Source: Roseovarius sp. (GTDB taxonomy: Bacteria; Pseudomonadota; Alphaproteobacteria; Rhodobacterales; Rhodobacteraceae). Taken from it: a DNA stretch of 64,000 bases. Within the stretch, counting starts at the first letter, position 1. The number at the start of each line of letters is the position of its first letter. The position numbers were made by a program, and so were the translations under genes. Where the stretch lies: NCBI RefSeq assembly GCF_030373445.1, contig NZ_JAUCYU010000016.1, positions 1 through 64,000 of the forward strand. Reading direction: 5' to 3'. A model generated the notes under the pieces. That model was not told the DNA's origin. It made no database searches and saw only the letters and a program-made list of their open reading frames with translations. Positions 56,957-64,000 of the stretch are shown here, piece by piece.

Positions 56957-57877
56957 ATGGCCTATCTCGACAATATCCGGACTTTCGTGCGTGTCTACGA
57001 ACTGGGCAACATGTCCGCCGCCGCCCGTGATCAGCGGATCTCGGCAGCCGTCGCCTCGGCCCGGATTTCACAACTGGAGGAACACCTTGGCGTCCGCCTG
57101 TTCCAGCGCACCACGCGGCAGCTGAACCCCACCGAACAAGGCCGCCTGTTCTACCCCGGCGCCTGCAAGATCCTCGAGGCGGTCGAGGATGCCGAGGCCG
57201 AGATCACATCCGTCACCCGCACGCCGCGCGGCACGCTGTTCATCGCCGCGCCGCTGGGCATCGGCCGCCGCCTGATCGCGCCGCACGTTCCCGCGTTCAA
57301 GGAAGCCTACCCCCTCATCAACATCCGCCTGCGCCTGTCGGACCGGGCGGTCGACCTTGCGGGCGAAGGGCTCGATGTGGCCTTCTTCCTCGGCCTGCCG
57401 CGCGACTCCACCCTCAAGATGCGCAAGATTGCTGACTGTCCCCGCATCCTCTGCGCCGCGCCCGCCTACCTCGAAAGCAAGGGCCATCCGAAACGCCCGA
57501 CCGACCTGACCTCGGGCGCGCATGACTGCCTCAACCTCCGCTATCCCGGCGCGCAGGAATTCCAGTGGCCGCTGGAAACCCCCGACGGGGTCGAGCGCTA
57601 CTCGGTCAAGGGGCCGTTCGAATCCGACGATGGCGACGTGCTGACAAGCTGGGCGCTCGAGGGCCACGGCATCATCCTCAAACCCCGGTTTGAGGTGGCC
57701 GATCACCTCGCCGCGGGCCGCCTTCTCCCGGTGCTGGAAGACTGCCCGCCGGTGCCGGTACAACTCGGCTGCCTCTACGCCCACCGCCGCCACCAGGACC
57801 CCAAGACGCGCCTGCTGATCGACTTCATGGCCCAGCGGATCACGGCGGCACTTGCCGAAACGCCCGCAACCGCCTAG
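56957..57877 (+). CDS. LysR family transcriptional regulator
   Basis: A 306-residue LysR protein. HTH: NIRTFVRVYELGNMSAAARDQRISAAVASARISQLEEHLGVRLFQRTTRQLNPTEQG (about residues 5-62). The effector domain starts RTPRGTLFIAAPLGIGRRLIAPHVPAF. It is of the group with SAAVASARISQLE in place of the usual recognition helix. It is divergent from puuD and may control it, in which case the effector would be urate or a purine; this is inference. The 36-codon upstream extension of the frame is not used since the HTH begins at 56957. Stop shares CTAG with the HNH gene. Confidence 0.88.
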   Translation: MAYLDNIRTFVRVYELGNMSAAARDQRISAAVASARISQLEEHLGVRLFQRTTRQLNPTEQGRLFYPGACKILEAVEDAEAEITSVTRTPRGTLFIAAPLGIGRRLIAPHVPAFKEAYPLINIRLRLSDRAVDLAGEGLDVAFFLGLPRDSTLKMRKIADCPRILCAAPAYLESKGHPKRPTDLTSGAHDCLNLRYPGAQEFQWPLETPDGVERYSVKGPFESDDGDVLTSWALEGHGIILKPRFEVADHLAAGRLLPVLEDCPPVPVQLGCLYAHRRHQDPKTRLLIDFMAQRITAALAETPATA

Positions 57878-58167
57878 CGCTTGCGCCGTGCCCCGGGCGT
57901 CTTGGAATGAAACCCCGGCGGGCGCTTGGCCACCCACCGGATGAACTTCGCCAGCCGCGGATGCGCCTTCAGCGCGTCGATGCTGGCATACTCCCTTGCC
58001 AGCTCCGCCTCGGTCAGCGTCGCGTGGATCTCGTTGTGGCAAATCTGGTGCAACAGCACGACCGGCCCGCCCTTGCCGCCTTTCAGCCTGGGCACGAGAT
58101 GATGCAGGCTCTGTTTGGCATCGGGCGGGATAGGCCGGCCGCAGAGCGGGCAGATCGGGTCATCCAT
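57874..58167 (-). CDS. Small HNH nuclease domain protein
   Basis: A 97-residue protein with an HNH zinc-finger nuclease fold: PICPLCGRPIPPDAKQSLHHLVPRLKGGKGGPVVLLHQICHNEIHATLTEAELAREY. The CxxC (residues 6-9), HH (about 23), C-H-x-x-I-H (about 45-49) are the metal and catalytic positions. It could be a nuclease or a remnant of one; no restriction or phage partner is beside it. The stop overlaps the LysR stop in the palindrome CTAG. Its gene is 71 bases upstream of the GST gene on the same strand. Confidence 0.8.
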   Translation of the reverse strand: MDDPICPLCGRPIPPDAKQSLHHLVPRLKGGKGGPVVLLHQICHNEIHATLTEAELAREYASIDALKAHPRLAKFIRWVAKRPPGFHSKTPGARRKR

Positions 58168-58238
58168 ACCCCGTTAACCTGTGGCTGTCAGACAGGCGGG
58201 CAAGCGGGCGACCGAATGGCGGAACAGGCCGCTCACGC

Positions 58239-58826
58239 TCACGGCATCGCCAGCACCCGCTGGAAGGCATCCCGCGCCTCCATCCGGGCGCGCAGGTCGG
58301 CCAGCTTCGCCGGCGCCTCGGCAAAACCCGCCCGCTCGGCCCAGCTCAGGCAATGGGCCAGCAGCATGTCGGGGATGGTCATCATCTCGCCCGTCAGGAA
58401 TGGGCCGGTCAGGGCCGCCTCCAGCCGCGGGAGAACCTGTTCGTACTCCCACTTTAACGATTTCTTAACCTCCGGCATCCGCCGCTCCTCAGGCAGCACG
58501 AAACTGTGCCGCGCCGCCATCCAGATCAGCGCCTCCACCTCGTCGAGAATCATCAGCGTCAGCGCATCCTGCCGTGCCCGCTCCAGTGTGCCGGCGCCAT
58601 AGGTCAGCGCCCCGTGCCGGTCGGCCAGGTAGGTCATGATCGCCACAGAATCGGTGATCGTCTCGCCGTCGACCTCCAGCGCCGGGATCTTGCCCGAGGG
58701 GTTCGCGGCCAGCGCCTCTTCGCTGCGGGGCTTGGCCGGGACATGCTCGTAGGGCTGGCCCAGCTCCTCCAGCATCCACAGCACCCGAAGCCCGCGCGAG
58801 GCGCGGCTGCCGATCACCTTGTACAT
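58239..58826 (-). CDS. Glutathione S-transferase family protein
   Basis: A 195-residue GST. The thioredoxin-fold N-domain holds YKVIGSRASRGLRVLWMLEELGQPYEHVP (active Ser/Arg region) and the glutathione contacts NPSGKIPALEVDGETITDSVAIMTYLADRHG (about residues 41-71). The helical C-domain includes ALTGPFLTGEMMTIPDMLLAHCLSWAERAG. Function: conjugation or removal of glutathione for an unknown substrate. GGGAGG precedes the ATG at 58826. It is divergent from the GFA gene. Confidence 0.9.
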   Translation of the reverse strand: MYKVIGSRASRGLRVLWMLEELGQPYEHVPAKPRSEEALAANPSGKIPALEVDGETITDSVAIMTYLADRHGALTYGAGTLERARQDALTLMILDEVEALIWMAARHSFVLPEERRMPEVKKSLKWEYEQVLPRLEAALTGPFLTGEMMTIPDMLLAHCLSWAERAGFAEAPAKLADLRARMEARDAFQRVLAMP

Positions 58827-58971
58827 GGAACGCCCCTCCCTTTGCGGTCGCCACGCGCCACCCTGCCCCGGCGTCGCGCCGAAGACAATCCCGCCCGGCC
58901 ATTCCTGACAGGATCTTTCAGGGGGCATCGGATAGGATGACCGCGACCCCACCAGATCGAAGGACCTCACC

Positions 58972-59400
58972 ATGACCTGCACCGGATCCTGCCTTTGCGG
59001 CGCCGTCACCATCGAGTTTGCCGAAGCCCCGACGGAAACCGGCGCCTGCCATTGCAGCATGTGCCGCAAATGGTCGGGCGGGGTCTACCTCGCGCTGTCC
59101 GTGCCCGCCGGCAAGGCCACCTTCGGCGGCGAGGAGAACATAGCCCTCTACCCCTCCTCCGACTGGGCCGAGCGCGCCTTCTGCAAGACCTGCGGCGCCA
59201 ACCTCTTCTACCGCCTCACCGCCCCGGGCCCCCACCAGGGCGACATGTTCGTCTGTTTCGGCACGCTCGACGACCCCTCCGGCGTCACCCTGACCGAGGA
59301 GTCCTTCATCGACGAGAAACCCGAGGGCTATGCCTTCGCCGGCGACACGAAAAAGCTGACCGGCGCCGAGTTGATCGCCCAGTTCGAAGCCGGGGGCTGA
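58972..59400 (+). CDS. GFA (glutathione-dependent formaldehyde-activating enzyme-like/CENP-V) family protein
   Basis: A 142-residue zinc protein. Zn ligands: GSCLCGAV (C7, C9), ACHCSMCRKW (three more) and FCKTCGANLFYRL (two). The fold is that of GFA, which was named for glutathione-dependent formaldehyde capture, though many members have other or no known tasks. A formaldehyde role would suit a cell that makes it from TMAO, but the gene is 41 kb from tdm, so this is only a thought. It precedes an MFS gene closely. Confidence 0.85.
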   Translation: MTCTGSCLCGAVTIEFAEAPTETGACHCSMCRKWSGGVYLALSVPAGKATFGGEENIALYPSSDWAERAFCKTCGANLFYRLTAPGPHQGDMFVCFGTLDDPSGVTLTEESFIDEKPEGYAFAGDTKKLTGAELIAQFEAGG

Positions 59401-59416
59401 CAGTTTGCCCGCGTCG

Positions 59417-60613
59417 ATGACGCGGAACATCCGTCTCTACCGGTGGTTCCAGTTCTTCCAGGGCCTGCTCTTCTGGCAGGCGGTCTGGTTCCTGTATTTC
59501 CAGGGCACCCTCTCGGCGGCCGAGGCGGTGCTGCTCTACGCGATCTTCAACGTGGCGACTACGGCGCTCGAGGTGCCGTCGGGATGGATGTCCGACAGGC
59601 TGGGCCGCCGTCCGACGCTGATCGCGGCGGGGCTGACCGGCGTGGGCGGGGCGGCCCTGCTGGCCACGGGCGACAGCTTTGTCCTGTTCTGCGCGGCACA
59701 GGTCCTGATCGGCGCGTCGAAGGCGTTTTCCTCGGGCACCGACAGCGCTTTCCTCTACGAATCCCTCGCCGCGACCGGGCGCCAGACCGAGGTCGAGCAT
59801 CACGAGCTCGCTGCCTGGCGCTTCTCTTTCACGGCGCTGGCGCTTTCGGCCGTCACCGGTGGCCTGCTCTACGTGGTCGACATCACCGCCCCCTTCTGGG
59901 CGAGCACGGCCGCCGGACTGGTCGTTCTGGCCCTTGCGCTCGCTTTCCGCGAACCGCCACAGGAGATCGACGAGGCCACCCCCCTCTCGCAACTGGGCAC
60001 CTTGCGCGCCGCCCTCCGCCAGCCGGTGCTGGCATGGCTCTTCGTCCTCAGCGTGGCGATGTACGGCTTCAGCCACCTGCCCTTCGTCTTCGGCCAGCCC
60101 TTCATCCTCGACGCGCTCGCCAAGGCGGGCCTCGCGGCCGAGGCGCCGGTGGTCAGCGGCGGTGTCACCTCCGCGATGATGGTGATCTCGGTCGCGGCCT
60201 CCCTCTTCGCCCCGCGCCTCAGATCATACCTCGGCCTGCCCGCCATCCTGCTCGTGGCCTTCGCCATGCAGATCGCCCTCTGCGGCGTGCTGGCCCTCAG
60301 CGACTCACTCATCGTCATCGCCTTCCTTTTCCTGCGCATGGTGCCCGATTCCCTCTCCCGCCCCTTCCTCCTCGCCCGCGTCCAGACACTCCTGACCAAC
60401 GGCGGGCGGGCCACCTACCTGTCCCTGCAAAGCTTCTGCGGAAGGCTCGTTTTCGCCGCCACGCTCTACCTCGTCTCCCGCACGATGACAGGCACGGAGG
60501 AGATGGATCACGCCGGTATCCAGACGGTGCTGGGCTGGTCGGTGCTGGTGGGGGTGGTGGTTTTGGTGGGGCTGGTGCTGGCGGCCAGGCGCGTGCGGGT
60601 GGAGCCCGCCTAG
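59417..60613 (+). CDS. MFS transporter
   Basis: A 398-residue permease with twelve hydrophobic segments (LLFWQAVWFLYFQGTLSAAEAVLLYAIF is the first). MFS motif A is GWMSDRLGRRPTLIAAGLTGVGG (about residue 60). The MTRNIRLYRWFQFFQG start is typical of an efflux-like MFS subgroup. It exports an unknown small compound across the inner membrane. ATG at 59417 is preferred over TTG at 59405. Its TAG stop overlaps the holA stop in CTAG (60610-60613). Confidence 0.88.
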   Translation: MTRNIRLYRWFQFFQGLLFWQAVWFLYFQGTLSAAEAVLLYAIFNVATTALEVPSGWMSDRLGRRPTLIAAGLTGVGGAALLATGDSFVLFCAAQVLIGASKAFSSGTDSAFLYESLAATGRQTEVEHHELAAWRFSFTALALSAVTGGLLYVVDITAPFWASTAAGLVVLALALAFREPPQEIDEATPLSQLGTLRAALRQPVLAWLFVLSVAMYGFSHLPFVFGQPFILDALAKAGLAAEAPVVSGGVTSAMMVISVAASLFAPRLRSYLGLPAILLVAFAMQIALCGVLALSDSLIVIAFLFLRMVPDSLSRPFLLARVQTLLTNGGRATYLSLQSFCGRLVFAATLYLVSRTMTGTEEMDHAGIQTVLGWSVLVGVVVLVGLVLAARRVRVEPA

Positions 60614-61635
60614 CGCCGTACCATCATCGCCAGCCGGATTAGCGTCCGTTCCACCAGCGCCATGTCCGGGGCCGTCTGCCCGGCCGAGCGGAGCCGCAGG
60701 TCGGTGTCGGTCAGCAGCGTCACCGCCTCCTCCAGCTTCGCCGCGCCCCAGGCCTGGGCCTGCCGCTGCATCCGGTCGCGGCGGGGGCCGAAGACCGGCG
60801 GTCGCACGCGGGCGATGCCCTGCGCCGGCCCGTTCGGGTCGGAGGCGGCGGCGTAGAGCGTGCGGAAATGGCGGGAGGCGGCCATGCAGAGCCCAACCGG
60901 CTGAACCCCCTGTGCCCGCAGGCGCTTCATCACCGGGCCGATCTCTCCGGGCCGGGCCTCGGCCACGATATGCAGAACGTCGTCCATTTCGGCCTCGGTC
61001 GACGAGGGCGCGCAGGCGGCGACATCTCCGGAACCGACGGGCTGGTCGTCGTCCAGCTTATAGAGCGACAGCTTCTCGACCGTCTGACGGAAATCGCCGG
61101 GGTCGAGCTCTCGCGACAAGGCGGTGAGGTCGCGCATCGCGTCGGAACCGATATCCTTCAGCCCGGCCTTCTTCAGCACCTCCTCGATCTCGGCGCGCGA
61201 AGGCGGGTCGTCGTAGATGGCGGCGGCAAAGGCATTCTTGTGCCCCTCGAAAAGCTTGCGCAGCTTCGACGTGGCCTTGAGCTGCCCGGCGGTCACCACC
61301 ACCTGTGCATCCCCTTCGCGCCACTCGGTCAGGGCATCCGTCACCGGCCCCGCGACGGTGTCATTCGCATCCTCGACGAAAGCCACCCGAGGCCCCGGAA
61401 AGAAGCCCTGCGCCTTTACCGCGTCGAGCAGCATCGCGGGATCTTTCCGCAGCTCGGCCCCGTTCATCCGGGTCAGGCGCATCTCCTCCTCACCCTGCGG
61501 GCCGATCAGCGCCTTGATCACCTCCTGCCGCCGCATGGCCACGCGCATCGCGTCCGTGCCGTAGATCAGCAGCCCTGCCCGATTCGGCTCGGGCCGGGCG
61601 AAATAGCCGGGCGCGTCGCGCGAGGAGAGTTTCAT
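60610..61635 (-). CDS. holA: DNA polymerase III subunit delta
   Basis: A 341-residue subunit of the clamp loader. The N-terminus KLSSRDAPGYFARPEPNRAGLLIYGTDAMRVAMRRQEVIKALIG is typical of alphaproteobacterial HolA; the segment VKAQGFFPGPRVAFVEDAND and the QVVVTAGQLKATSKLRKLFEG region form the Walker-like AAA+ fold without a working P-loop. It opens the beta clamp during replication. The start overlaps the lptE stop by ATGA (61632-61635). leuS-lptE-holA is a common alphaproteobacterial order. Confidence 0.92.
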   Translation of the reverse strand: MKLSSRDAPGYFARPEPNRAGLLIYGTDAMRVAMRRQEVIKALIGPQGEEEMRLTRMNGAELRKDPAMLLDAVKAQGFFPGPRVAFVEDANDTVAGPVTDALTEWREGDAQVVVTAGQLKATSKLRKLFEGHKNAFAAAIYDDPPSRAEIEEVLKKAGLKDIGSDAMRDLTALSRELDPGDFRQTVEKLSLYKLDDDQPVGSGDVAACAPSSTEAEMDDVLHIVAEARPGEIGPVMKRLRAQGVQPVGLCMAASRHFRTLYAAASDPNGPAQGIARVRPPVFGPRRDRMQRQAQAWGAAKLEEAVTLLTDTDLRLRSAGQTAPDMALVERTLIRLAMMVRR

Positions 61636-62120
61636 GCCGGAAGGGTGGCGGCCTCGGCCGTCAGCCGGGTGATGATCATGTCGGTCAGGATGGTCATCAG
61701 CCGCGCCTCGGCATCGCGTTTCGCGGCTTGCGTGGCGACGGTGGTGCCCGAGGCGGAATAGCTGGTGAAGCTGTCGGCCTTGCCGCTGGTCAGCACGCGG
61801 TCGGTGTCGATATCGCGCAGGGCAAAGGTCACCTTGCCCAGCATGTTGTACCGGGTGATGACGTTGTTCGACGAGATCGCGATGGCGTTCTCGGTGATCA
61901 GGATCGAGTAGGACAGGGCGTAGCGCCCCGGTTCCGCCCGGCCCAGCCGCTCCTCGAAGCGGCGGGTCAGAAGATAGCCGGGCCTGCTGTCGGGTTCGTC
62001 CACCAGCACCGCGTTCTGCAGCTTGGCCGCCGCGCCGCCGGGGCCATAGGCGGGCGTGAAGCCGCAGCCGGCCAGGGCGGCACCCGACAACAGGAAGAGA
62101 CGGCGGTTAAACGACGACAT
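61632..62120 (-). CDS. lptE: LPS-assembly lipoprotein LptE
   Basis: A 162-residue outer-membrane lipoprotein. The signal peptide ends in a lipobox LAGC (MSSFNRRLFLLSGAALAGC, Cys at residue 19), followed by GFTPAYGPGG, a typical LptE start. The rest includes the NNVITRYNMLGKVTFALRDIDTDRVL segment. It plugs and assembles LptD, the LPS transporter. Its start lies inside the leuS 3' end (14-base overlap), so it is translationally coupled to leuS. Confidence 0.9.
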   Translation of the reverse strand: MSSFNRRLFLLSGAALAGCGFTPAYGPGGAAAKLQNAVLVDEPDSRPGYLLTRRFEERLGRAEPGRYALSYSILITENAIAISSNNVITRYNMLGKVTFALRDIDTDRVLTSGKADSFTSYSASGTTVATQAAKRDAEARLMTILTDMIITRLTAEAATLPA

Positions 62121-64000
62121 TCACGATCCGACCGGGGACGACGATAACCTTCTTGGGCTGGGCCCCATCCAGCGACCTGATCACAGCATCGTTCGACAGC
62201 GCGGCTTTTTCAACCTCTGCCTTGTCCATGTCCTTGGGCACCTCGATCTCGGCCCGGCGCTTGCCGTTGATCTGGATCGGCATCGTGATGGTGTCATCGA
62301 CGAGCATCGCGGGGTCGGCCACGGGCCATTTGGCGGTGGCGACAAGCCCGTCCTGCCCAAGCGTTGACCAGAGGTCCTCGGACAAATGCGGCGTCATCGG
62401 CGACATGAGCTGCACCAGCGTCACCGCCGCCTCGCGCTTGGCCCCGGCACCGGCCTGCGCGCGGGCCAGCGTGTTGGTGAAGGCGTAGAGCTTGGCGATG
62501 GCGGCGTTGAAGCCGAAGCTTTCGACCCCGCCGGTCACGTCGTGGATGGTCTTGTGCATCTCGCGCAGCAGGGCAGTGTCGGCCTCGGCATTGGCCGGCG
62601 CGTCGCTGGCGGCGATCTCGGTGACGATCCGGTGCACGCGGGACAGGTGCTTGAACGCCGCCTCGGCGCCCGCTGCCGTCCATTCGACATCCCGCTCGGG
62701 CGGGCTGTCGGAGAGGACGAACCATCGCGCGGTATCGGCGCCGAACTCGCGGATGATGTTGACCGGGTCGACCACGTTCTTCTTCGATTTCGACATCTTG
62801 GCGGAAGGAACGATCTCCACCGCCTCGCCCGTCGCCTTGAGACGCATGCCGCCTTCGCCTTCTTCCACGTCTTCGGGGAAGTGATAGACCGCGCGGCCCT
62901 TGTCATCTTTCGTCTGGTAGATCGCGTGGGTCACCATCCCTTGGGTGAAGAGCGCATCGAACGGCTCGATCGCCTTCTCGGGCAGGTGGCCGCAGATATG
63001 CATCGCGCGAGCGAAGAAGCGGGAATAGAGCAGGTGCAGGATCGCGTGCTCAATCCCGCCGATATACTGGTCGACATTCATCCAGTACTCGGCCTCGACC
63101 AAGTTGGTCGGCGTCTCGGCGCGGGGCGCGGTGAAGCGGGCGAAGTACCACGAGCTGTCGACGAACGTGTCCATCGTGTCGGTCTCGCGCTTGGCCGGGG
63201 CGCCGCATTTCGGGCAGGCACAGTCGCGCCATGTCGGATGACGGTCAAGCGGGTTGCCGGGGGTGGCGAAGTCGATGGGCTTGCCGTCCTCGTCATAGGG
63301 CAACTCGACGGGGAGGTTCTCCTTCTTCTCCGGCACCACGCCGCAGCTCTCGCAATGCACCACGGGGATCGGGCAGCCCCAGTAGCGCTGGCGGGAAAGC
63401 CCCCAGTCGCGGAGGCGGTACTTGGTGACGCCGGTGCCCCAACCCTGCTTCTCGGCATAGTCGATGGTGGCGTCGATCGCTTCCTGCCCGGTGGCCACGT
63501 CGATGCCCGCGAAGTGGTTCACCCACTTCACCTTGTCGGTCTTGGGCGGCACGAAAGCCTCGGTCGCGACCGGCGTCTGGTCGTCCATCGCGAAGAAGGT
63601 GTCGATCACCGGCAGGTCGTACTTGCGGCAGAAATCGAGGTCGCGCTGGTCATGGGCCGGACAGCCGAAGATGGCGCCGGTGCCGTAATCCATCAGGATG
63701 AAGTTGGCGATCCAGATGGGCAGCTCCCAGTTGGGGTCGAGCGGGTGCTTCACGGTCAGACCGGTGTCGAAGCCCAGCTTTTCGGCCTTCTCAAGTGCCT
63801 CTTCCGTGGTGCCGCCCTTGGAACACTCTGCACGGAAGGCAGCCACGTCGGGGTTGCTCTCCGCCAACTCCTTCGCCAGCGGATGATCGGGCGAAATGCC
63901 GATGAAGGACGCGCCAAGCAGCGTGTCGGGCCGGGTGGTGTAGACCTCGATCTCGCCGCCATCGGTGCGCTCGAAACTGAACTGAAGCCCGCGCGACTTG
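62107..64000 (-). CDS. leuS: Leucyl-tRNA synthetase (5' part beyond the window)
   Basis: The C-terminal 631 codons are visible; the frame is open to the window end. It charges tRNA-Leu. The editing domain begins near the window edge (TDGGEIEVYTTRPDTLLGASFIGI), CPAHDQRDLDFCRKYDLPVI and the GTGVTKYRLRDWGLSRQRYWGCPIPVVHCESCGVVP stretch follow, then the CPKCGAPAKRETDTMDTFVDSSWYF zinc part, and the KMSKSKKNVVDP signature (about 62800 on this strand). The C-terminal anticodon-binding domain ends at 62107. The HIGH motif lies outside the window. Confidence 0.96.
   Translation of the reverse strand, partial: KSRGLQFSFERTDGGEIEVYTTRPDTLLGASFIGISPDHPLAKELAESNPDVAAFRAECSKGGTTEEALEKAEKLGFDTGLTVKHPLDPNWELPIWIANFILMDYGTGAIFGCPAHDQRDLDFCRKYDLPVIDTFFAMDDQTPVATEAFVPPKTDKVKWVNHFAGIDVATGQEAIDATIDYAEKQGWGTGVTKYRLRDWGLSRQRYWGCPIPVVHCESCGVVPEKKENLPVELPYDEDGKPIDFATPGNPLDRHPTWRDCACPKCGAPAKRETDTMDTFVDSSWYFARFTAPRAETPTNLVEAEYWMNVDQYIGGIEHAILHLLYSRFFARAMHICGHLPEKAIEPFDALFTQGMVTHAIYQTKDDKGRAVYHFPEDVEEGEGGMRLKATGEAVEIVPSAKMSKSKKNVVDPVNIIREFGADTARWFVLSDSPPERDVEWTAAGAEAAFKHLSRVHRIVTEIAASDAPANAEADTALLREMHKTIHDVTGGVESFGFNAAIAKLYAFTNTLARAQAGAGAKREAAVTLVQLMSPMTPHLSEDLWSTLGQDGLVATAKWPVADPAMLVDDTITMPIQINGKRRAEIEVPKDMDKAEVEKAALSNDAVIRSLDGAQPKKVIVVPGRIVNVVV

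Noticed and set aside
57874..58167. HNH gene as part of a phage or mobile element
   Set aside because: No integrase, capsid or restriction genes are around it, and its base composition matches its neighbours.
58972..59400. GFA enzyme as a partner of tdm in formaldehyde removal
   Set aside because: It is 41 kb away with no shared signal, and GFA family members often have other tasks.
1..64000. tRNA or rRNA genes
   Set aside because: Reading both strands I saw no T-arm GGTTCGAATCC type pattern with matching cloverleaf arms, and no rRNA sequence.

Overview
This window comes from a high-GC alphaproteobacterium, most likely a marine member of the Rhodobacteraceae (Roseobacter group). I base this on codon bias and on gene families and orders typical of that group: a divergent ecm/ccr pair of the ethylmalonyl-CoA pathway, a trimethylamine-N-oxide (TMAO) uptake and demethylation operon (tdm-cupin-tmoW-tmoV-tmoX), DUF4170-waaA-like-lpxK, leuS-lptE-holA, and rsfS-rlmH-gpmI-envC-ctpA. 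It is dense chromosomal DNA. I see no rRNA, tRNA, CRISPR array, transposase or phage module, and no gene-free stretch longer than about 250 bases.

Layout. Bases 1-9600 hold the end of an aryl-CoA ligase gene, a secreted pseudo-caspase/peptidoglycan-binding protein, a D-amino-acid-oxidase-type flavoprotein, deoD, two GNAT acetyltransferases, a DUF4168 protein, ecm and a PlsB-like acyltransferase. Bases 9700-15300 hold ccr with its terminator, a small gene overlapping a LuxR-type regulator, a RecD-like helicase, an SDR oxidoreductase and a MarR/monooxygenase pair with a clear palindromic operator. Bases 15380-23390 are the TMAO island: LysR regulator divergent from tmoX-tmoV-tmoW-cupin-tdm. TMAO would be imported by the ABC transporter, then cleaved by the two-domain Tdm to dimethylamine and formaldehyde, with the GcvT half handing the one-carbon unit to tetrahydrofolate. 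The TMA monooxygenase gene and the later methylamine genes are not in the window.

Bases 23390-31000 hold a histone-deacetylase-like hydrolase, an MscS channel and the rsfS-rlmH-gpmI-envC-ctpA cluster, which ends in a strong intrinsic terminator. Bases 31000-44500 hold an Rrf2/thioredoxin-reductase-like pair, rpiB, a glutamine amidotransferase, the lipid A/Kdo genes, a class III CoA-transferase, DsbA-like and DciA-like proteins, mutY, alkB, hisA and an EF-G paralogue. Bases 44700-53100 hold the molybdate transporter modABC, a BT1-type permease, a methyltransferase, a flavodoxin, a solitary barstar-like gene and a 5'-nucleotidase.

Bases 53200-64000 hold a DUF952-DUF1330 fusion gene coupled to pyrD and an ArsC-like gene, puuD (urate oxidation), a LysR gene, an HNH protein, a GST, a GFA enzyme, an MFS permease, and the divisome-independent housekeeping set holA-lptE-leuS (leuS runs off the end).

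The most unusual signals are: the cupin gene locked inside the TMAO operon; a 22-codon leader frame with a perfect ribosome-binding site that overlaps the rsfS start; a conserved-looking small gene overlapping luxR; a waaA-like protein that seems to lack the family's catalytic glutamate; three families of short intergenic repeats, one of which supplies the lpxK stop codon; and a four-unit 11-bp tandem repeat after puuD.
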